From contig CALXOL010000016.1 in NCBI GenBank assembly GCA_944390015.1, forward strand, positions 1 to 50,400: DNA of 50,400 bases. Direction: 5' to 3'. Below are positions 45,272 through 50,400 of the stretch, piece after piece. The notes below the pieces were generated by a model that saw only the letters and a program-made list of their open reading frames with translations, did no database searches and was not told the origin of the DNA. The number at the start of each line of letters is the position of its first letter. Positions within the stretch are counted from its first letter, which is position 1. The translations under genes and the position numbers were made by a program. The DNA is from an uncultured Spirochaetaceae bacterium. Lineage in GTDB: Bacteria > Spirochaetota > Spirochaetia > Sphaerochaetales > Sphaerochaetaceae.

Positions 45272-45300
45272 TTGAAAGAAAATTAAGGAAAATGTATGAT
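45272..45300 (+). promoter_or_regulatory. Promoter of DUF212 gene, predicted leaderless
   Basis: TTGAAA (45272-45277), a 17-base spacer and TATGAT (45295-45300) end 6 bases before ATG at 45307. No Shine-Dalgarno site is present. Confidence 0.65.
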
Positions 45301-45306
45301 TGAAGT

Positions 45307-45765
45307 ATGGGAAACAACATATTCGCAAACATACCGCTTATCGCAGCAGTAATAGCATGTGCGCTTGCTCAATTATTAAAGCCCGTATTTGCAAAGTTAT
45401 CAGGACATAAATTCACATATCATCAGCTGTTATCAACCGGAGGAATGCCTTCAAGCCATACGTCTGCAGTTATCGCGCTCACTTCTTCAATCGCATCTCT
45501 TTATGGAGTTGAGAACGTCGCATTCGCCATATCTTTCGTTTTTTCAATTATAGTCATGCACGATGCGATGAACATCAGAATGGAGGCCGGTAAACAGGCG
45601 AAAGTAATAAATGAATGGTCAGAGATTCTAAGTAAGATGCATGAGAATGGACCTTTTGAACCGACCAACCTTAAAACGCTGCTTGGACATTCTTTCGCTC
45701 AGGTACTCGGAGGAATCGTACTCGGACTCATCATAGGCCTTGCTACGCCCTTAATTTTAAAATGA
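45307..45765 (+). CDS. Divergent PAP2 family membrane protein (DUF212)
   Basis: This 152-residue integral membrane protein has four hydrophobic segments. The conserved stretch STGGMPSSHTSAVIALTSSI and the later MHDAMNIRMEAGKQA match the DUF212 group, distant relatives of PAP2 lipid phosphatases with a Ser-His pair in the first and an Asp in the second. A lipid-phosphate role is possible but untested. It is the first gene of a plus-strand unit: the methyltransferase gene overlaps its end by 4 bases. Confidence 0.9.
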   Translation: MGNNIFANIPLIAAVIACALAQLLKPVFAKLSGHKFTYHQLLSTGGMPSSHTSAVIALTSSIASLYGVENVAFAISFVFSIIVMHDAMNIRMEAGKQAKVINEWSEILSKMHENGPFEPTNLKTLLGHSFAQVLGGIVLGLIIGLATPLILK

Positions 45766-46535
45766 AGAAGAAAGAAAGAATCTCATTTGACGAATATTAT
45801 TCTGCCCTATATGGTGATAGATGGCAGTTGATAAAAGATAGTTTTAAGATGGAAAAGGAGAATATCAACCTCTCGCCCCGTCTTTTATCCCCATACTATC
45901 TCGATCCAGCATCCATCATGGTCGCATCTCTGCTGCCGGTAAGTAAGGGAGACAGGATTTTGGACATGTGCGCAGCCCCGGGAGGGAAAACGCTCTCAAT
46001 CGCACTGCGCCTCGAAGGAGATGGAGAGCTGATTTCAAACGACAGGAGCCCTGACCGCAGAGCCCGTCTCAAAGCCGTAATTGAGGAGTGCCTTAGTGAG
46101 AAGGAAAAGAGCATCATAAAAATCAAAGGCTATGATGCATCTTCATGGTGTCTTTACGAGAGGGAGGCATATGATGCCGTATTACTGGATGCACCATGCT
46201 CAAGTGAACGTCATGTATTTCTTGATCCGAAACATCTCTCAATATGGTCGCCCTCCAGACCGAAGAGGCTGGCAAAAGAACAGTATGCCCTTCTCTCCAG
46301 TGCCTTCATCACACTCAAAAAAGGGGGCTATCTACTCTACTCAACATGTTCAATCAACCCATGTGAGAATCAGGATGTGATCAGCCGTCTTTTCGATCGG
46401 CATAGTGATGAAGTAGAAGAGATTGAAACGGAAATCCACGCAGCTGAGCATATGCAGCATGGCCTTATGATAATGCCTGATAGAACTGATGGTCTGGGCC
46501 CGATGTATGCATGCCTTTTAAGGAAGAAACAATGA
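45762..46535 (+). CDS. RNA m5C methyltransferase, RsmB/NOP2 family
   Basis: This 257-residue SAM-dependent enzyme has motif I LDMCAAPGGKTLSIAL, motif IV LLDAPCSSERHV with the conserved Cys, and motif VI YSTCSINPCENQ with the catalytic Cys that attacks cytosine. It lacks the N-terminal NusB-like domain of RsmB and a PUA domain. The SSERHVFLDPKHLSIW stretch recalls mitochondrial NSUN4/NSUN3 proteins. The target (rRNA or tRNA) is not known. It overlaps both neighbours by 4 bases and is probably cotranscribed with them. Confidence 0.9.
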   Translation: MKKKERISFDEYYSALYGDRWQLIKDSFKMEKENINLSPRLLSPYYLDPASIMVASLLPVSKGDRILDMCAAPGGKTLSIALRLEGDGELISNDRSPDRRARLKAVIEECLSEKEKSIIKIKGYDASSWCLYEREAYDAVLLDAPCSSERHVFLDPKHLSIWSPSRPKRLAKEQYALLSSAFITLKKGGYLLYSTCSINPCENQDVISRLFDRHSDEVEEIETEIHAAEHMQHGLMIMPDRTDGLGPMYACLLRKKQ

Positions 46536-47626
46536 CCGACATAGCTATAGAGAAAGTTAATGATTACGATATAGAAAAAGTAAAATCCTCACTTATTAAA
46601 ATGTTCGACTTAACAGCTTTTCCCACTGTTGAAGGGAAAAGAGTACTCATCAAACCGAACATCCTCTCCGATGTGCCAAAGGAGAAGGCGATCACAACTA
46701 ATCCTGTGATAGTAGAGGCTCTTATCGACATTCTCAAAGATAAGGGAGCTCTAGATATCCTGGTTGGAGACTCCCCAGGTCTTCAATCTCCTACTTTCAG
46801 TGCAAAGACATCGGGAATCAGGGGTGTTATTGAAAGAAAGGGGGTGCGATTCGAGGATTTTGCAAAAAACAACAGACCTCATACCATCTACAAGAAGATA
46901 AAAGTCCCCATGGCAAAGGCTCTCGATGAGGTGGATGTCGTAATAAGCGTGGCTAAGTTCAAGACCCATCAGCTGATGATGCAGACAGGAGCGGTAAAAA
47001 ACATGTTCGGCCTTGTCCCAGGGCTGAATAAGAGTCCTCTTCATTTGAAATGCCCAAGTGTTGAGGAATTTGCCCGCCTGATCGTCTCAATATTCAAGGA
47101 AAGCCATACCGACTATGCAATCATAGACGCAATAATGGGTATGGAAGGTGCGGGACCGGCAAATGGAACTCCCAGAAAAGTTGGGCTTTTAATCTCCTCT
47201 GCCGATGCGTTCGCAGCCGATTATGCGGAAGCTGTCATCATGGGTTATGAGAAAAAGGACATGCCTATATTCCTTGAAGGAGAGAAGGAAGGACTGACCG
47301 ATGAAAGCACATACAACTATCCCCTATTAACTGCAAAGGAATTGGTAATTAGTGATTTCAAGAGGATAGAAGCAAAAAAGAAGTCGCTTTTTTCCGCACT
47401 TATACTCCCCTTCTTCTCACGATATTTCGAGATGAGGAAAGCAAAGAGGAGAAAGGCCCCTGATTTCCAGGATAACTGCGTAAAGTGCCACAGATGTATC
47501 GACATATGTCCAGCAAAAGCCCTGAGCATGGGAAGCAGGCATCCAGAGATAGATACAAAAGCATGCATAAGATGCTACTGCTGTCACGAGATGTGCCCTG
47601 TGGATGCAATTAAAATTACACAGTAG
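46532..47626 (+). CDS. DUF362 protein with two 4Fe-4S clusters
   Basis: This 364-residue protein has a DUF362 domain (about 35-235, with KRVLIKPNIL, VVISVAKFKTHQLMMQTGAV and NMFGLVPG). A C-terminal ferredoxin-like domain carries CVKCHRCIDICP and CIRCYCCHEMCP, enough for two [4Fe-4S] clusters. DUF362 proteins occur widely in anaerobes and may carry electrons, but no reaction is established. I chose ATG 46532 because it overlaps the previous stop (ATGA) and has AGGAAG before it. It is the last gene of the unit. Confidence 0.9.
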   Translation: MTDIAIEKVNDYDIEKVKSSLIKMFDLTAFPTVEGKRVLIKPNILSDVPKEKAITTNPVIVEALIDILKDKGALDILVGDSPGLQSPTFSAKTSGIRGVIERKGVRFEDFAKNNRPHTIYKKIKVPMAKALDEVDVVISVAKFKTHQLMMQTGAVKNMFGLVPGLNKSPLHLKCPSVEEFARLIVSIFKESHTDYAIIDAIMGMEGAGPANGTPRKVGLLISSADAFAADYAEAVIMGYEKKDMPIFLEGEKEGLTDESTYNYPLLTAKELVISDFKRIEAKKKSLFSALILPFFSRYFEMRKAKRRKAPDFQDNCVKCHRCIDICPAKALSMGSRHPEIDTKACIRCYCCHEMCPVDAIKITQ

Positions 47627-47692
47627 AAGAAAAATCTAAATTGTTCTATATGCTAAGGTTTTAGTCGATTCGAATACATTAATATTAAATCG

Positions 47693-48844
47693 TTACTTTA
47701 AGATAAGATAGTTCCCCTCTTTATCCTCATGAAGGAAAGATCCAACTCCTTTTTCTTTTATCTCCTCATAGGAAGGAAGTTTTATCTCTATCGCGTTGTC
47801 TGGATTGAACTGGCCTGCAATTTCCAGGCATTTATCAATTGTCGCAACATGTATCGCAACACGTTCTGAAATGCTTATTCCATCCTCTGGATAATCGACT
47901 CCAGAATATCCATATTCCGCTACCTTATAAAGGAACTCATCCTTTCCCGAGACAATCATTTTTCCTGTCATCGCACCAGGGGTGCGGTCTATGAAAGGAG
48001 TTGGAACCTCGATTAAGAACGGGTGAACGCCATCTACTCTAGCCCACTCTGAATGCGTGTAGCCCTTGTTACTGCTGCTTGTAGCCTCTACTCGCAAGGA
48101 TATGCCTTTTTCTTCAAGCATCAATGCCGAAAGATATGCGATGTCAAAGCTAATTTCAGGAGCTACGATATCTAGATTCACAGGATATGTCACCGATGCC
48201 TCATGCAGGTCGAAAGCATAGTCAATCCCCTCTTTTTCAAGAAGGGTCATTATCGCATTAGAAGCCCTTTCCAATGGACTTCCATTTCTTCTGCCAGGGA
48301 ATGTCCTGTTGATATTCCGTGCCTCCTCATAGCTGAGGCGCTGAGCGGATGGATAGTGAACATAGAAAGGAGGATCCGGCCACTGATCGAGAGGAGATGC
48401 GACGCGCGAACCGACTTTGAAACTCTTCTCTCCCCATTCTGTCTGCAGCGTATAGTATTCTGGATATCCATAACCGGGAAGGGTGTTCAAATATGCACTC
48501 ATATTTGCAACAGGAAGGACAAACACCCTGCCACTTTCAAGTTCGATATTCTCCATGATGATGATTGCCGAGAGAATTCCTCCTGACTCATTTGGATGGG
48601 TACCTCCCATTATGAACACATCCGCCCCCTTAATGCCGGAGTCAAATACAAATACAGGTGCATCCATCTTTGTGCCTAGAAGGGAGGAATCATAATCGGA
48701 TAACCGCACTGTGTATGAATAAGAAGCTGAGGGAACAAAGGTATCATAACTCGTCCTCTCTCTTACAAAGCAGAGAGAGGATAAGAAGGCAAAGAACGCC
48801 ATTACGGCAAGGACAACTATCTTAAATACTCTTCTTTTCCTCAT
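47693..48844 (-). CDS. M14/AstE-like zinc hydrolase of the poly-gamma-glutamate cluster
   Basis: This 383-residue protein has an N-terminal membrane anchor or signal (about 5-25) and a zinc carboxypeptidase-like domain of the succinylglutamate desuccinylase/aspartoacylase type. Zinc ligands are His83 and Glu86 in GGTHPNESGG and His214 in FDLHEAS. NINRTFPGR resembles the substrate-binding arginine motif, and FLIEVPTP may hold the general-base glutamate. It overlaps pgsW by 23 bases. Given its location outside the cytoplasm and its neighbours, it may trim or release gamma-linked glutamate chains. That is an inference. Confidence 0.85.
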   Translation of the reverse strand: MRKRRVFKIVVLAVMAFFAFLSSLCFVRERTSYDTFVPSASYSYTVRLSDYDSSLLGTKMDAPVFVFDSGIKGADVFIMGGTHPNESGGILSAIIIMENIELESGRVFVLPVANMSAYLNTLPGYGYPEYYTLQTEWGEKSFKVGSRVASPLDQWPDPPFYVHYPSAQRLSYEEARNINRTFPGRRNGSPLERASNAIMTLLEKEGIDYAFDLHEASVTYPVNLDIVAPEISFDIAYLSALMLEEKGISLRVEATSSSNKGYTHSEWARVDGVHPFLIEVPTPFIDRTPGAMTGKMIVSGKDEFLYKVAEYGYSGVDYPEDGISISERVAIHVATIDKCLEIAGQFNPDNAIEIKLPSYEEIKEKGVGSFLHEDKEGNYLILK

Positions 48845-49913
48845 TTCTTTTACTTACAACACCGTAGACGAGAATCGAGATGGAGAAAATCAAAAAGACA
48901 GCAGGTACCCATGATCTATACTCAATATCCGTATATACCCCACTTTCGCCAACTGAGGAGAACGGAACAGGATCATATACCATTCCATTATCAGTTGCGA
49001 GCTTACGTACATTGAGCATGTTTATTACGGGTACACCGAGGGCTGCGAACTCGTAATTAAGCCCTCTGTCATCTGTTGTAGGAATCGTTGGTGGCTCCAG
49101 AACAAGACCTTGAGGGAAGTTCAGGGTGTAGGAACTCGTTCCGCAGTTCGGACTTGCGCCTCCCACGTTTACGAAAAGATCTATATCCTCCCCGTAAAGA
49201 GAGAGTCGGTAGCGGATGTTTTCAGCCATGTCGTCGAAATTCAACACAGGAAAACCGGACTCATGGCAAAGACTTCTTGAGAGTTCATCAGTTCCCGTGT
49301 AGAGTACTCCTTCAAGTACGCCTCCACCCTGGTCATTGTTACCTCCTGGAGAGACGGCAAGAACATCAAAGTCTGCGAATCCTCCTCTTTCTAAGGCATG
49401 TAGGATGTCAAAAATATTATAATCAGGGCGTGTCGCTCCATGCATAGAAGCCCCAAGAGAACAGATCAGACGGACATTAAGATCCATGACATCTGCGGCA
49501 ATCAGGGATGCGATCAGAAGACCGGGGAAGGAACCGCTGGAACCGATTGCTATAGTATCCCCTTCTTTTATTCCCGCCTGGTTGTAATAGCGCACCATCA
49601 GAGCTGCGAAATCAGGGCTGAGGCTGGTTCGCTTTGCATCAACATCCCCTGGAGTTGATGTAAGCTCTGTGAATTCAGGGCCGAGAAGACCCGTCTGATT
49701 GAGATCCTCAGCTTCGATGGGAATGCCTAGGGAGAGAATCTCCTCCTTCATATAAGCTTCAGCTTCAAACATCCTACTAGCCGCCTCAATCTGGTCAGCC
49801 TTATAGGGGTTGTCCTCAACATGTCTGGTAAAATGGGTCAGAACTGCTCCTATTAAAAGTACTGCAAGGGCAATGACTATGTACTTCAAATCTATTTTAC
49901 TTGATTTCTTCAT
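48822..49913 (-). CDS. pgsW: Poly-gamma-glutamate system protein PgsW
   Basis: This 363-residue protein has membrane helices near both ends (about 9-26 and 338-355) and an extracytoplasmic domain between them. Segments such as GDTIAIGSSGSFPGLLIASL and NVGGASPNCGTSSYTLNFPQ recall the PgsW family found beside pgsB and pgsC in bacteria that lack pgsA. The biochemical role is not established. The ATG at 49913 overlaps the pgsC stop (ATGA), which I prefer over a longer frame from 49940. Confidence 0.85.
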   Translation of the reverse strand: MKKSSKIDLKYIVIALAVLLIGAVLTHFTRHVEDNPYKADQIEAASRMFEAEAYMKEEILSLGIPIEAEDLNQTGLLGPEFTELTSTPGDVDAKRTSLSPDFAALMVRYYNQAGIKEGDTIAIGSSGSFPGLLIASLIAADVMDLNVRLICSLGASMHGATRPDYNIFDILHALERGGFADFDVLAVSPGGNNDQGGGVLEGVLYTGTDELSRSLCHESGFPVLNFDDMAENIRYRLSLYGEDIDLFVNVGGASPNCGTSSYTLNFPQGLVLEPPTIPTTDDRGLNYEFAALGVPVINMLNVRKLATDNGMVYDPVPFSSVGESGVYTDIEYRSWVPAVFLIFSISILVYGVVSKRNEEKKSI

Positions 49914-50347
49914 CTTGTAAGGACTCCCAGATGCATACATAAAAAGATGATCATGGATATCACAAGCACGGCAAGCAGTGTCTTCAGAACACCCTGTTTC
50001 TGCATGTCATTTGCTATCAGGCCAGGAATGATATATCCGATGATTCTGAAATCCTGACTGATTCCAGAGACATATATGAAGTTATCCTCGATTATCGCAG
50101 AAAGTATTATGCTCAGCACCACAGTGAGCATGAATCTCCTCCTGCCATAGATAATGAGCCAGTTCTGAAGTAATTTCACGACATAGCAGACTATTATTGC
50201 AAGCAACAGGGTTGATAAAACCCTGAACGGCTGCTCTAGAAAGAATGCAAGGTATCCCGCACTGACGATTCCACCAGGAAGAAGACCTAAGAACTCAATT
50301 GAAACAAAACCTAGAATTATACTTAAAGCAACAGCTGAATGAAGCAT
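49910..50347 (-). CDS. pgsC: Poly-gamma-glutamate biosynthesis protein PgsC/CapC
   Basis: This 145-residue integral membrane protein has about five hydrophobic segments. GLLPGGIVSAGYLAFFLEQP, WLIIYGRRRFML and GYIIPGLIANDMQKQG are characteristic of PgsC/CapC, which together with PgsB makes poly-gamma-glutamate at the membrane. I chose ATG 50347, with AGGTG about 6 bases before it and 8 bases after the pgsB stop, over an in-frame TTG at 50365 that would lie inside pgsB. It is followed by pgsW with a 4-base overlap. Confidence 0.93.
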   Translation of the reverse strand: MLHSAVALSIILGFVSIEFLGLLPGGIVSAGYLAFFLEQPFRVLSTLLLAIIVCYVVKLLQNWLIIYGRRRFMLTVVLSIILSAIIEDNFIYVSGISQDFRIIGYIIPGLIANDMQKQGVLKTLLAVLVISMIIFLCMHLGVLTR

Positions 50348-50355
50348 GGCAACAC

Positions 50356-50400
50356 CTACATACAAAGATTTATAAGGCGCTCTCCCGCACCTTTTATATT
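50356..50400 (-). CDS. pgsB: C-terminal end of PgsB/CapB ligase (partial)
   Basis: The last 14 codons of a minus-strand frame run in from the window edge and end at TAG (50358-50356). They read NIKGAGERLINLCM, like the GNIxGxGE motif that ends PgsB/CapB, the ATP-dependent gamma-glutamate ligase. Its position 8 bases before pgsC is the usual operon order. The identification rests on few residues but is strengthened by the context. Confidence 0.7.
   Translation of the reverse strand, partial: NIKGAGERLINLCM

Noticed and set aside
1-50400. Mobile element or defence island
   Set aside because: I looked for transposases, integrases, restriction, toxin-antitoxin and phage genes on both strands. 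Apart from the single XRE regulator, none is present.

Overview
The window looks like chromosomal sequence from a spirochaete, perhaps a host-associated Sphaerochaeta- or Treponema-like lineage. This rests on moderate AT richness, a Gram-negative RND efflux operon, an EF-G resembling the second EF-G of spirochaetes, an XPB-type helicase, and a PTS IIC with a MATE exporter. The taxonomy is an inference from gene content, not a search result. Nearly all DNA is coding, and no insertion sequence, prophage, rRNA or CRISPR array is visible.

Layout. 1-271: the 3' part of a tRNA-Glu with its terminator, then a small tandem repeat. 272-7060 (minus): a four-gene efflux operon (adaptor, RND pump, lipoprotein, TolC-like channel). 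7317-10836 (plus): aldehyde dehydrogenase, a periplasmic TPR-like protein and a CLC-type anion transporter. 10917-15523 (plus): an EF-G, a small XRE regulator and a second, divergent EF-G. 15554-19491 (minus): trmB and mfd. 19522-23208: inositol-phosphatase family protein, an ACT-like protein, an unknown protein and an orphan PTS IIC. 23382-28524: nrdR, MATE exporter, adenine deaminase, a very AT-rich gap and a dGTPase-like HD protein. 28562-35454: a small membrane protein, aroK, aroC, an XPB-type helicase with a separate helicase-associated partner, and a fused aroDE running convergently. 35651-38168: ABC-F ATPase and Maf. 38288-44021: an ArsR/SmtB-type regulator, a beta-hydroxyacid dehydrogenase, citrate synthase, and a convergent aconitase-isocitrate dehydrogenase operon. 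44071-47626: MFS transporter, DUF212 protein, RNA m5C methyltransferase and a DUF362 ferredoxin-like protein. 47693-50400 (minus): the end of pgsB, then pgsC, pgsW and an M14-like zinc hydrolase, a poly-gamma-glutamate cluster cut by the window edge.

Functional links. gltA, acn and icd form the oxidative branch from acetyl-CoA and oxaloacetate to 2-oxoglutarate, a route to glutamate. The isocitrate dehydrogenase carries the residues of NAD+-using enzymes. The chorismate pathway is represented by aroK, aroC and aroDE.

The least expected pattern is in the promoters. At least ten genes at the start of transcription units have a -10 box 6 to 8 bases before the start codon and no Shine-Dalgarno site, which predicts leaderless mRNAs. 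Genes inside operons have clear AGGAG-type sites. Other points of interest are the XPB plus Helicase_C_3 pair, an ArsR with a complete alpha5 metal site and a matching palindrome in its promoter, a CLC transporter near the fluoride clade but without that clade's selectivity motif, and an RND pump with a reduced proton relay.
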